Below are positions 47,407 to 57,419 of a stretch of 64,000 bases of DNA, piece after piece. The position numbers and the translations under genes are program-made. Position 1 is the first letter of the stretch. Every line of letters starts with the position of its first letter. The DNA comes from Oikopleura dioica (lineage: Eukaryota; Chordata; Appendicularia; Copelata; Oikopleuridae). The stretch spans positions 13,276,501-13,340,500 of the forward strand of contig OU015568.1 in the NCBI GenBank assembly GCA_907165135.1. The letters run 5' to 3'. Below the pieces are notes generated by a model. The model had not been told where the DNA came from. It saw only the letters and a list, made by a program, of their open reading frames with translations, and did no database searches.

Positions 47407-48339
47407 ATGCGAGCGATGATCTGCATCTCGTGTGGGAAGGCATACGATCAAGCAAGCAGACTAAAGCTGAGGCTTAAGAAGTGCAAGCACCGATTATGCC
47501 TCCTGTGCCTAGTCGAGAATCCAAATTGGCGAAAAGTGTCAGGCTTAGACTCTAGTGACTCCTCGATCGAGGACGACGACGAGAGACCACGCCGAGTGTT
47601 CAATTGCAGGATGTGCGGGAGCCCGCACCGATTGGACACGGAGGTATTGTTCGGAGAACAGGATGAGCCGGAACCGGCTACTCAACAGGAATCCTCCTCA
47701 AGCATACAAACGCCCTCGATCACGTCACTGACCCCAGTGAGTTCAACAGAGTTCGCAAATTTCCCGGCACCGGGAGAGCGACCGCAGGCCCAGTCAAGCC
47801 CAGTCGAGGGAACAAGCGCCATGGAAAGGCCGACAAATCGAACACAGGCTCAGTCAAGCCCAGCCGAAGGAACGAGCACCATGGAAAGGCCGACAAAGCG
47901 GAAACGCAAGCTTCCTCCGAAACCGAACAAGTCGATCTTTGATGATTTTGACACATTTCCTGAACAGGAATTCAAGGTTGAGATGGTCTTTCACGAACCG
48001 GAAGAGGGAAAAGACGATCCCCCTTATTTCTTCCGCGTTCCGTGTCTCACAAAGCCCGATCCGACGGAAACGTCAGCGGAATCGTTGGTGAGAAATTTGA
48101 TTTGGGCTTTCGTCATGGATGGCAGTTACTCGGACGAGCATATGGAGCCCAGAGAAGTCAAATCAATGTTGAGATGGGCTACCGAAAGAGTGAAGGTTAG
48201 AGATAAAGCCTTACAAAAGGGCCCAAACCCATTCCCGCTTCCGGAATCAGAACTGATTGACATTAGCGCCAGACTAGAACGACAAATCAGTCGGCTGAAT
48301 GACTTCGCCTTGCTAGGAAAGAGGGGGCATGCCACATAA
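47407..48339 (+). CDS. Retroelement ORF 3: RING-finger protein, 310 aa
   Basis: The N-terminus carries a C3HC4-type zinc-binding pattern: C6-x2-C9, C26-x-H28-x2-C31-x2-C34 and C67-x2-C70 (CISCGKAY, CKHRLCLLC, FNCRMCG). The loop between the second and third pairs is long and acidic (DSSIEDDDERPRR). A Ser/Pro-rich middle contains a tandem duplication of QAQSSPVEGTSAMERPT / QAQSSPAE-GTSTMERPT, then a basic patch (KRKRKLPPKP) and a C-terminal helical domain. RING domains of this class are usually E3 ubiquitin ligases that recruit an E2. Activity is inferred only from the fold. A RING protein is unusual in a retroelement. Confidence 0.75.
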   Translation: MRAMICISCGKAYDQASRLKLRLKKCKHRLCLLCLVENPNWRKVSGLDSSDSSIEDDDERPRRVFNCRMCGSPHRLDTEVLFGEQDEPEPATQQESSSSIQTPSITSLTPVSSTEFANFPAPGERPQAQSSPVEGTSAMERPTNRTQAQSSPAEGTSTMERPTKRKRKLPPKPNKSIFDDFDTFPEQEFKVEMVFHEPEEGKDDPPYFFRVPCLTKPDPTETSAESLVRNLIWAFVMDGSYSDEHMEPREVKSMLRWATERVKVRDKALQKGPNPFPLPESELIDISARLERQISRLNDFALLGKRGHAT

Positions 48340-48767
48340 AGGCCGTCCCTATAGAAAAGGGTTTAAAAGCTGAACAGCCTCCGGGAAAAATCCACGATCG
48401 TGGCCCAAAAGAGTGATTTTGAGCAAAATCAAACGTAACGGTGGGTGGAAAACTTTTTGTCCTTGCTTTTGTTGTTGCATCCTTGTGTTTCGTTGGAAGT
48501 TTCCGACTTACGGTAGAATAGAATAGAGTAGAATAGCTAGACGGAAATGAAGGGCGGCCCAAGCGGTCTCATACCAGAAACGGTATTATTCCAGGGCTCC
48601 CCGGAAATCCATAGAAATAGCGGCGCTCGCCGTTTAGTGGTAATATAAAATTAAAAAGTCGAAATTGACTCGAAACCTAACGGATGAACAATAAACAATT
48701 ATTCAACTGTCTGCCAATATATCCACCGACAGGTCGTACTGTGACGAATTATTCTTGTTTTTAGACA

Positions 48768-50011
48768 ATGGCTCGGAGAGTTAAAAAACAACTCATGACT
48801 GGCTCTAGTGGGCTCCCGGAGTTCGCTGGGGAGATAGTTCCATGCGCTAAAAGAAGAAGACTGTCGTAGAGGGAGATATTCCTGCCGAGGAAGACAGAGA
48901 ATCCCAGGAAGAAACGGCCGATCGGCCGGAGCCAGCAGCGGAAGTGGCACCCAACTCTGGGGAACCCCAGACTGAGATCATGGAGGAGAACGACCTCAAG
49001 ACAAAATATAACCATGCAGTGAGAGTACTCAATTCTTTCCTGATCCATCAGCCACCAAAGCCTCACGCGGGGATCTCAGCGGCAAAAAATGTTGCAAAAC
49101 TGGCGGAACTCGCGCAGAAGATGGACAACTTCCTGAGCGGAGAGAACCTGTCGATCGACTTGGTTCAGCGAATGCAGATCCGTCTTGCCGAAGCGATAGG
49201 AGAAGCTATTTCTAGGGAAGCCGGCCTCATTTTTCGCTACATCTCCGTGTCCACGGATTTCTATAAACATAAAAAGACAGCCCTTGAGATTCTGTCTTTT
49301 CGCTTCTCGCCAGAGGATCAGATCATCAAGGAGCTTAAAGAAGGGGTGACCCTTCTGGAAAATATTGCGGGTGCAGGTGGTGAAAACCACGCGATTATCC
49401 CGCTCAGGGAAATTTACGCTTCTCACGCGATGGAAGCCCATCGTCTAATTTGGGCTGAGATCTTGGCAGACCTTGCGACATCCTCAGAAGTGGACCCTAG
49501 AAAACTAGCGGCCAAAAGTAAGAAGGTAATCTTTCTACTGTCGCAAATATTCGGAAACGAATTTACCTTGATTGCGCACCTACAGGACTGGCTAAGCGCA
49601 ATCGACTCGCCTAGGGAAGTACGGGAAACCCCGGTAGATGATTTGGTGAAAACCTTGAGGGATATTTTGTTTCCTCGAAAGAGCGAGTTCATGCCCGCAT
49701 CAGGTAAATACGACGCCTGGGGTCTGGACCAAATCGACCAGAAAACATATGTGCCGAAAGGCAATAGCGCGATCGCGACAAGATTGGAAACGATGCTCGT
49801 CCAAAAGAGGAAGGAAACCCCGCGGAAGAGGAGGAGGAGCATGAAGGCGAGATTGAAGAGCTCCGGAGGACGATGCTCAAACGAGCGGGAAACGCTGCGA
49901 GCTCGAGCTGGGCGGAAAAGAACCTGGATTTTAAAGTCTCGTCGTCCATGGAGGATTATTTCTGAGCTGAAAAGTTCTGTGTTTGATCAGGCCGTCTGTA
50001 CAGTTCTGTAA
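48768..50011 (+). CDS. Retroelement ORF 4: helical protein of about 400 aa
   Basis: An ATG at 48768, three bases after a TTTTTAG acceptor (ending 48764), opens a basic frame (MARRVKKQLMTGSSG) that stops near 48870. The main frame continues through an acidic linker (EEDRESQEETADRPEP) and stays open to 50011. The two are one base apart in phase near 48855, so the full protein needs a one-base change or another start; the main frame itself offers only a GTG near 48944. The body is predicted helical (NVAKLAELAQKMDNFL, RMQIRLAEAIGEAISRE). I recognise no family. A nucleocapsid or Gag-like role is possible by position only. Confidence 0.5.
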
Positions 50012-50070
50012 TATACGTTCTCGGATCATACGTTCTCGCATCAAAACAGCCTAACCTCTTCCCATTTAGA

Positions 50071-52565
50071 ATGAACTGGAATCGGCACTCGGTGGCAAGA
50101 GACATGAACGAACGTCAAAAGAAAGGGCAATTCGGCCCACTAAAAACATGGGAAGATATGTACCTACCGCGGCGACCGCCGGACGTCAGGGAGTCTCCTG
50201 GAATGACTCTGAGTTTCCGAAAGACGTGACACCGCCAAGAACTTGGCATGAATGGCAAATTCAGGCCCAGAGGATGTTTGACCTAGCTATAAAAGCGTCG
50301 AACGACGCCTTTCGACCGACCTGGGACTTAATCTTCTTTAGAGAAGAAAGGGATTTTTATGCAGGCAGTTTTAAGGATTTCATCCAGTTCTGGCTGATAA
50401 TCCTAGAGGAATTAGAACCCCCGGATAGATCTAGGGCTTATGCTATTCTGCAGAAAGGAGTAGATGTATTTGAGAATTTCAAAATGATCCCACTGGCAGA
50501 GCCGGTTAAATTTCGATCTAGCACGAATTTTGCGATGATTCACAGCGATCATGAGTCCCACAGGACCATTTTCATTAAGGGAAACCTAAGTAGAAGGGCT
50601 CTAGGAGGCCTTAATGACTCTGACAAGTATGATTCGGAGGACTGGCCGGCACACCGAAAGGTGAAACATCCGATCCATGTGGGGAAAAAGACATAACCAA
50701 CCACTGAGAGTGCGAAATTCGGGTAATGTCACATCCTTTCACGAAGATATAGTGGAAACGCTTACCAAATGGTGCTCGACCGGAGCCCTGACACCCTTAG
50801 CTCAAAAAGCAGAGGATCCTCTGTGCACGTCGGCCATTATCCTGGTTCCGAAAGGGCCAAAATGGCGCGTGTGTTACGATGGTTCGCCCCTAACTCTGAT
50901 GGAGTTAAAAAGCGTCAAATGTATCCTGGATGATGTGAGAGAGGTAATGGCGACAATTCGAAAAGGAGATCTCCTACTTAAACTCGATGATAAATCGGCG
51001 TTTCACCATCTGCTCTTGGACCCCATGTCGAGCCGAATGGCGACTATGCACTGGGGGGGCCTTAGGTTTGCTTACAGAGCGGCGGCATTTGGCATTCCCC
51101 GCATCCCAAGCGAGTATCAGCTTATAAACGGATCGCCGATTAATTTCTTAAGAAAAAGAGGACACATCATCCTCCTGTACTTAGACGATCGTCTCATCAT
51201 CGAACGGCCGGATTCCGAAAGGGAAAGGAAAGCGATCCTCGATGGGTCAATGGCGCCGCGAACAGCTTTTGCGATCTGTGCTCTAGCTTGTGCTCTGGGT
51301 ACGTTCCTGCACAGGGAAAAGTCCACTTTTGTTCCTTCACACGAAATCGAGTTTCTGGGTTTCGAATTCAATACACTTGAGGAGACAATCGGGATCCCGA
51401 GCGGGAAATGGAAGAAATTCCGAGACGAAATTAGAGCGATCCTCGGAAGTAGCCATACTCATTTAAAATCTCTGGAACGCATCAGAGGCAAGTGTGTGCA
51501 TTTCATGTACGTGGAAAGGCGCATGCGCCTTTTCATAAGAATACAAAATGAAGCAATCAAAAAATCACTGGAAACGGGAAACCCGATCATCCCACTTCAC
51601 GCGGAACTCCGAGCGGAGCTGACCAGATGGCTGAAGATGGGGGAAACGCCGAGGAAAGCAAAATGGCTAGAAACGGGAGTGGTCCACCTGAGGAAAGAAA
51701 TTTTCAGAGAAGAGGACCTTAAAAACCGGCTATTGGTTTACACGGATGCGTCAGGCGGCGCCGGCGGCTTGTGCATCGAAAATCTAGGCGAAAAAGAGCC
51801 TTTCTACTGGCCGAAAGGCTTTGAAACAGAAGACATCTTCATGAAAGAAGCCTACGCTATCCTCATTATGCTTAAAAGGAAAGGAAGCCGCCTTAGAAAT
51901 AAGCGAATCCTGATCAAGTGTGATAATCAGGTCGTCTGCAGTGCGCTCTACCACGGCTCAAAAGTGGGTAGGCTGAACAGCCTAATCTACGAAATCTATG
52001 AAGTAGCGGAGGAGTGGAACATTGATCTAAGGGTAGACTACGTGAACACGTTGGAGCAACTGGCTGATGAGCCGTCGCGAACTTTCGACTTTAACGAGAG
52101 TGAAATCACGAATGAGGCGTTCAAAGAAATTTGTAGCTTCTGGAAAAAGACCCCAACGGTTGATGCGTTCGCAACAAGAGAGAATGCAAGAGCGGAGAGA
52201 TACATCTCGAGATATTCTGATGACCAGGCGTTCGCCCGAGACTTTTCCGGTTTACGAAATGGCGCGCAAAAGAGGTCATTTATGCTTTTCCCCCGAGGAA
52301 GATTGCGACCCTGGCTTTCAGGTACCTAGAGGATTACGCGATGAGAAACTCGTGGGCACTGGTGGTGCTGTGCTACGAAAGAGAGCCGCTAGCCCTAGCG
52401 CTGGCGCGTAGGAAAGGCCTAAAAGTTCGCAAGTTGGAGACAACAGTAGCGGTGATCTCGCCAACGCCCAAACGATCGGAAGAGCTGGGATACTTCAAGC
52501 CTCTGAAAGCGGAGGCGTCGACTTGGGTAATAATAAATGAAGCTGGGGCTACCCGAAAAGGCTGA
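50071..52565 (+). CDS. Retroelement reverse transcriptase-RNase H
   Basis: The ATG at 50071 is one base after a CCATTTAG acceptor. The main frame (50677-52329) has the DIRS-type RT: LLLKLDDKSAFHHLLLDP with the first catalytic Asp, AAFGIPRIPSEY, and the YLDD box at residues 168-171. RNase H follows, with D357 (VYTDASG), E391, D416 (KCDNQ) and D465 (QLADEPS). Then comes the VDAFATRENARAERY motif that trails RNase H in tyrosine-recombinase elements. The reading frame is broken at about 50200, at GGGGAAAAA (50682-50690) and at TTTTCCCCC (52286-52294), after which a conserved C-terminal segment continues in the -1 frame to 52565. The last site is also an X_XXY_YYZ-type heptamer. No protease or integrase is present. 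Confidence 0.92.
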
Positions 52566-52698
52566 AAACTCACGTTGACTTCGACTGCTCAGTTAGTTTA
52601 TTATTATAAGCTGTCTTATCGTTTTCTAACACTACAAGAAGCACTTGAGTCCGAGTTTCAGATCCTTAATCATTTCTATTCAGAAACGAAATTCGGAT

Positions 52699-54042
52699 AT
52701 GAGTGACTACGACTCGGAAGATGAGAACTTCAAAATAGTAGCTCCAATGGCGTTGAATAAACCGACAAAGGCGAACGCCTCGGCCGCAGCACTGCGAGAA
52801 AAATTCGACCTCTCATCAAGCAAGCAGCCTGTCGACAAAGGGACTGCATGCAGAATCATCGAGGAGAACCTGACGCACCCAATTCTGGGCCCGTTGCTGA
52901 AGGAGAAGAAAAGGACGGCTAATGAAATCGAGCAAATGAAGCCAATTCTACAGCACCTTCAGACAAAAGCGTCAGAGGCTCGAACCCTGCACCTTCTATA
53001 CAACGAAGCGCTGATGAACAAGGAGAAGGGCACAACGCCGAGCGGCGATAAAGGGAAAGATGAGGAGTTGTTCCTTAAAACTCACTCGAGAGAGAAACTC
53101 GTCAAAGAAGTGCGAGACACAAAAGCGGCTTACGACGAGTATGCTTCGACCAAGCAGTTGCTCGACGATCGCGTTAAGAAATTAACAAAGGAAATCAAAG
53201 AAGCTGCAGAACTGCACAAGGTGAAAACCGCTGTCAAAGAAGGCGACCGCTATTATTTGATCCAGAGAAGAACCTCAGGGATCAAGATGTCGGTAAACCG
53301 GAGTCTCGAGGAGGTGGGACAGGAGTTCTACTCCAAGTTTGCTTCGGTGAAAGCCCTGGTAAACTTGGACAAGCGAGACGTCACCCCAATTGTAAACGAA
53401 CTGTTCCGAGTCACTCCACTAGAACTAGTGGATGATCGCATCGTTCTCATGAGAATTCAAGAAAAACTGAACGATGAGATGTTGACTAGGGTCGAGTTCG
53501 CCAGACTATGTTATACCCTGTTCACCCAAGAGTGCCAGGACGAGTTCGACAAGAACTTCCACCAGCTCTGCAACAACCCCAAGTTGCATGCAAAGATCCA
53601 GCTGCCTCTGGACTACAAGCTTCGTGAAGACGAAGAATATGACACCAACACCCATGCTAACCAGAAGCGAGAGCGGGCGGTTAGACATAGGATTAAGTTC
53701 GGGACGGCGACAGCCGAAGAAAAAAGATGGTACCTTAACACTAAGAAAAACAAAGCCATCAACGAGGCAGAGTTGAAAAAGGCGGTGCAGAACAGCAACC
53801 AACGGAAGAGAGGCGGGAAACCGCAACAGAACAATAGGGGCAATCAGAGTGGAGGAAACTCCAACGATGGGAACGGTAACGGGGGCGGAAACGGAGGAAA
53901 CCGAAACCGCAACAACAATAAGAAGGATAACAAGGCTCAGGGAGGAAACTCCAACAACTCTAACAACCAGCCCCCGAACAAAAAGCAAAAGCAGAATGAG
54001 CCAAGGGGACCCCCTAAGCAAGAGCCGAAAAAGGAACCATAG
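52699..54042 (+). CDS. Retroelement ORF 6: coiled-coil protein with Asn/Gly-rich basic tail
   Basis: The ATG at 52699 is 15 bp after a TTCTATTCAG acceptor and is preferred over the in-frame upstream ATG at 52645, which precedes that acceptor. The product is 447 aa. It has an acidic N-terminus (SDYDSEDENFKIVAP), long charged helices likely to form coiled coil (LVKEVRDTKAAYDEYAST, RVKKLTKEIKEAAELHK), a globular middle, and a tail of Asn/Gly/Lys/Gln repeats ending in basic Pro-rich sequence. The tail resembles RNA-binding low-complexity regions, so a nucleic-acid-packaging (Gag-like) role is plausible but unproven. No zinc knuckle is present. Confidence 0.7.
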   Translation: MSDYDSEDENFKIVAPMALNKPTKANASAAALREKFDLSSSKQPVDKGTACRIIEENLTHPILGPLLKEKKRTANEIEQMKPILQHLQTKASEARTLHLLYNEALMNKEKGTTPSGDKGKDEELFLKTHSREKLVKEVRDTKAAYDEYASTKQLLDDRVKKLTKEIKEAAELHKVKTAVKEGDRYYLIQRRTSGIKMSVNRSLEEVGQEFYSKFASVKALVNLDKRDVTPIVNELFRVTPLELVDDRIVLMRIQEKLNDEMLTRVEFARLCYTLFTQECQDEFDKNFHQLCNNPKLHAKIQLPLDYKLREDEEYDTNTHANQKRERAVRHRIKFGTATAEEKRWYLNTKKNKAINEAELKKAVQNSNQRKRGGKPQQNNRGNQSGGNSNDGNGNGGGNGGNRNRNNNKKDNKAQGGNSNNSNNQPPNKKQKQNEPRGPPKQEPKKEP

Positions 54043-54492
54043 GTGACTTCGCACAAAGTGTTGCCACTTCTCCTTGTCTTTCTCACGGAAATAAACCGCG
54101 GGCGATCGCCCAACTAGTGCTACACCGGCGAGGACCCTCGCAAAACCTCAGCAGATTATACGGCCACGTAAAGGCTTTTACTGTCCCCGAAATATACCCA
54201 GGGCTTGGTTGGGAACCCAATCAAGAAGGGATTCATTTATTTATTCTCATGTAATCTTTCCTGTAAATAGAATATATCTGGGAGTAATCCCAAGTTATGT
54301 ATTGTTGCCAACAGAGTCTAACGCAACCACTATTCAGAAAACTGTTTCGCTGCAAGCACAACGCGCGCAAGACGAGCGCGAATAATTCGGCGTTAGCCAG
54401 CCAAAAGAGAGCCGGACGGCAAGGACGAATGGCCGCCAAAGCGCCCGCCTGACCCAAACCCAATCCGAGTTCCCCCAAAATCACTGGGCTCA

Positions 54493-56247
54493 GTGAGGAA
54501 GTCTCGGAGGATAGTTGGAGAGGATCCGCTCGATCAGCCCCCTCTGGAAAGCGTTCTACCAAAACGAGCAACACCGGCGAAGCGAAAGCCCCCACCGGCT
54601 ACCGAAACCGCTGGAATCGGGCCTGTTCAGGCCGAAGCTCCAAAGGCGATTGCCTCTGAGAAAGCGAAGCCGAGAAGAAAGAAACCCAAGCCCAAAAGGC
54701 CAAAAGTTCTACCAGTCCCAGCGGAGGATGAAAAAGATTGGTTCGAAGAAGTTCAAGGCGAAGGCCTCGATCTCGTGGACGAAGATGAAGCTTACTGCTC
54801 AGAGTCAGTCTGGACAGACGCTCATATCAGAGTTGCAGTGGCAAGCATGGTGGAGCTAAACAGAGGGAAAACCTTTGACGAAATCACATCAGCCCTTCTG
54901 GATTGGATTGACAAGAATGTTTGTCCACCCAACAGACCAAATAGATACCAGCACTGGTACCAAGTGATACGGGCCGCTCTCGAAAGAGAAAGCAACGCCA
55001 GACTTCCAGGCTCATGCTCGAACGAGATTGTAAGATGGGCCAAAGCGAGGGCCAAATCTCTCGCGGGAAAGAAGCTCTATGAGCCATCACAAGCCGAAAG
55101 GTTTCGCATGTGCGATATGATCGCGCTATGGTCGCATATGCTGGCATCAAGGAAGCCAGTGAGAGTAGAAGCAGCCCTCTATAGCGGTATATGCTTCTTT
55201 ACCGGGGCCCGCGCGATCGAGGTTGGTAAACTCTTTATCGAGGATATCTACGAATCGATCCAAGGAAATGCCTTGGTGTTGCCAATAAGGGAAAGCAAGA
55301 CGAACGTCTTCAAAAACATTCCGGAAAGATTAACAATGTTTTTCGACGACCGTTGCCCCCTGGACTTCAAAGCCCTTTTCTACGAAATCCTGGGCGTCCG
55401 AGAGGAAGGAAAACTCTTCCAACACTGCAGAAACCGCAGAATACTCTGCTACCATTATAGCAAGGCCTCGAAAGAGCTGGGCTGGGCCAGAGTTCCATCG
55501 GGACACTCGGGAAGAACTTCCGCCATCACGATGGGCATTGCTACAGGCATCCCCAAACTAGATCTAGAAATCATGTACCGGTGGACACCGGACTCTAGGA
55601 TGTACCATAGGTACAGGGCTCTAAATATGGAGGAATCCGAAATCGGGGCCCCGGCTATGGTAGCGCGAGCCTTGGTGGATTCTCTGTTCGGAGGTCCGCA
55701 AGGTACGGCGCTCCCGGCGGGAAATTCAGAGAATCTAGTCTCGCCGGAAGTAGGAGCCAGAGTTCTGGCCGATGCTAATTGGTACGCTCGTACAGTAAAA
55801 AGGCTGCACTCTGATCATGTAGCGCATCAGGGGATCCCCTCGGCGCTAGACCCTAAACAGAGAAAAGGCCTTCCTAACAGACCGGTGTTTCGTGATAGGG
55901 AAAGTGGAGCGATGTCAAGTCAACCCCACACTTCCGATTCAAAGGCGCACGCCTCCACCTCTAGTCTGACACATACGCTGGAACCAGCGGCTAAATTGGG
56001 AGAGACCCCTCTCCCGAACCCCCAGACTTCGAAGGAGGTCGAATCTTTTAAAGGAAAATATCCTCTGCAAAGTGATTCGGGGAAACCCGGAGAAATCTGC
56101 ACTTGCTGCGCAAAATGCAAACAGCGTAAAGCAGTCGGGGGGAGCCCCCCGGAAGTCCCGGCGCCAGTAGAAAGATCCTCCTCGCAATTGCCGGATTACA
56201 TTCAACGCCAAATGAGTCGCCTTAACGACACTCCCTTCGCAAAGTAA
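54493..56247 (+). CDS. Retroelement tyrosine recombinase
   Basis: The catalytic domain shows the tyrosine-recombinase landmarks: R240 in FFTGARAIEVGKL, H338 and R341 in SGHSGRTSAIT, W364 in YRWTPDS, and the nucleophile in MYHRYRAL (Y371 or Y374). Residue numbers count from the first codon of the open frame at 54493, which is GTG. No ATG lies upstream in frame before a TAG near 54395, so the start is probably supplied by splicing; an acceptor-like GGGCTCAG ends at 54493. A basic Lys/Pro-rich N-terminal region precedes an SAM-like helical domain. The C-terminus has a CTCCAKC cluster that may bind a metal. The enzyme would integrate a circular cDNA by site-specific recombination, replacing an integrase. 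AATAAA lies near 56390. Confidence 0.92.
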   Translation: MRKSRRIVGEDPLDQPPLESVLPKRATPAKRKPPPATETAGIGPVQAEAPKAIASEKAKPRRKKPKPKRPKVLPVPAEDEKDWFEEVQGEGLDLVDEDEAYCSESVWTDAHIRVAVASMVELNRGKTFDEITSALLDWIDKNVCPPNRPNRYQHWYQVIRAALERESNARLPGSCSNEIVRWAKARAKSLAGKKLYEPSQAERFRMCDMIALWSHMLASRKPVRVEAALYSGICFFTGARAIEVGKLFIEDIYESIQGNALVLPIRESKTNVFKNIPERLTMFFDDRCPLDFKALFYEILGVREEGKLFQHCRNRRILCYHYSKASKELGWARVPSGHSGRTSAITMGIATGIPKLDLEIMYRWTPDSRMYHRYRALNMEESEIGAPAMVARALVDSLFGGPQGTALPAGNSENLVSPEVGARVLADANWYARTVKRLHSDHVAHQGIPSALDPKQRKGLPNRPVFRDRESGAMSSQPHTSDSKAHASTSSLTHTLEPAAKLGETPLPNPQTSKEVESFKGKYPLQSDSGKPGEICTCCAKCKQRKAVGGSPPEVPAPVERSSSQLPDYIQRQMSRLNDTPFAK

Positions 56248-56907
56248 GTTTTATTGCTTCAAGGGTAAATCTCAACCGCTTGTTTTTAAGGAATCTTCAA
56301 GAAGGTTGACGATAGTTTACCCCGGAAGACGCAGGAGTCCTCAAGCAGGACCTTTTATTTTGTTTTCCCCGGTTTTTCTGCTGTATCAGAATAAAACCTG
56401 TTCTCAATTTACTTAAGTCCATTGCTCGACAGCAGGTATCATGCATGCTGATCAGCAACTTGTCTCTCTACTTTTTGCCTTTCGGCATAAAAGCATTCTC
56501 GTAGTGTAGCGACAAGCTCACGACTTTCTCGAGTACCGTTATATCGCCAGGTTAGCTAAGCAGACTATCACTCCTTACCGCACGGTATTTTTAGTGTAAG
56601 TAGCTAATCGGGTTTGATCGCGCCGTTTCTTTTTCGCGCACCTTACTCGAGCGCCTAACGTGGTGACCGGTTTTTTCGCCTTCGAAAGCGTAGGGGTGAA
56701 AACCGGCTCCCATAAAGTTAGGCATGCCCAGGCCGTATTCCCGGTCGGGAAGATGCGCGTAGTAGCTTAGGCTCCGTAGCATTTAAGCCCATCTGTAAGG
56801 CTGGTCCCAGCGTCAATCGTGTTAGTCGAGACTAGCGGGGCCCAGAAGCTGAACAGCTGGCCAACAACTGAGTACGACATATCAATGAGTGGTAGAAGTA
56901 GTGAAGT

Positions 56908-56953
56908 CTTGCGCTTATATTTGCATCTATTGATTTTTCGTCTTTTATGATTA
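56908..56953 (+). repeat. Split direct repeat B1
   Basis: The 46 bp are identical to B2 (57374-57419), from CTTGCGCTTATATTTGC to TTTTATGATTA. It directly abuts A2, giving the internal B|A junction expected of this element class. Confidence 0.92.
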
Positions 56954-57197
56954 GACCTGACCAAAAATCTGGGTGCTCAAACATAGCAAGCCTCGTTGTT
57001 GTTGAGATGCTGTTGAGGTGACGCTTAGTGCGCGCCACCCCTGTTTTGCAGTTTTGTCTCTAGAATTGTTGTGCGCGCGGGCGCGGCGCAAGTCGAAAAG
57101 CTCATTCGCGTTAAAAAGCACGCTCGTGCGGCCGATTTTCGGAGTTCTCCGATGTGACCGACTTAGCGATGCTTTTTATACTTTATTTAATTCTAGC
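56954..57197 (+). repeat. Split direct repeat A2
   Basis: The 244 bp are identical to A1 (39266-39510) apart from T4 in place of T5 at 57136-57139. Such identity over an 18-kb element argues for a recent insertion. Confidence 0.92.
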
Positions 57198-57373
57198 GAC
57201 CCCTCCCTCCTTCCCCCAGTAGAGTCTCCTTATGGCCCTACGTTGGTTTTACCTTGAGAGCGTAGCCCATACCTACCTCCCTGGTCCTGCAACACAGCAT
57301 CTCTTTAGTGCCGGTGGTTAAGGTCTGCTTCCTGCCACATACGGTACGTATACTTATCATAGAAGACGTTACG

Positions 57374-57419
57374 CTTGCGCTTATATTTGCATCTATTGAT
57401 TTTTCGTCTTTTATGATTA
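57374..57419 (+). repeat. Split direct repeat B2 (3' end of retroelement)
   Basis: Identical to B1. Its last base is defined by the divergence point: B1 continues into A2 (GACCTG...), B2 continues into AAGAATCGTC, which is SL RNA intron sequence. Confidence 0.92.

Larger units (their letters stand above)
39266..57419 (+). mobile_element. 18.15-kb tyrosine-recombinase retroelement with split direct repeats (PAT/Ngaro-like, DIRS order)
   Basis: The structure is A1 (39266-39510), coding region, B1 (56908-56953), A2 (56954-57197), 176-bp spacer, B2 (57374-57419). A1 and A2 differ only by one T in a T-run (39448-39452 against 57136-57139). B1 and B2 are 46 bp and identical. B1 joins A2 directly, so B1|A2 is what circularising the termini would give. 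This A1...B1-A2-B2 plan, with RT, RNase H and tyrosine recombinase and no integrase, protease or TG...CA ends, defines PAT/Ngaro-type elements. Typical members are 4-6 kb. This one is about three times larger, with at least five additional ORFs: 40071-43013, 43826-46581, 47407-48339, 48768-50011 and 52699-54042. Near-identical repeats imply a recent insertion. The flank beyond 57419 is SL RNA intron sequence. Confidence 0.9.

Noticed and set aside
39266-57419. Treating the large element as an LTR retrotransposon, a Crypton or a viral genome
   Set aside because: There is no integrase, protease, TG...CA ends or primer-binding site, so it is not an LTR element. RT and RNase H rule out Cryptons. 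No capsid, polymerase B or envelope motif was seen. The A1...B1-A2-B2 repeats fit PAT/Ngaro retroelements.
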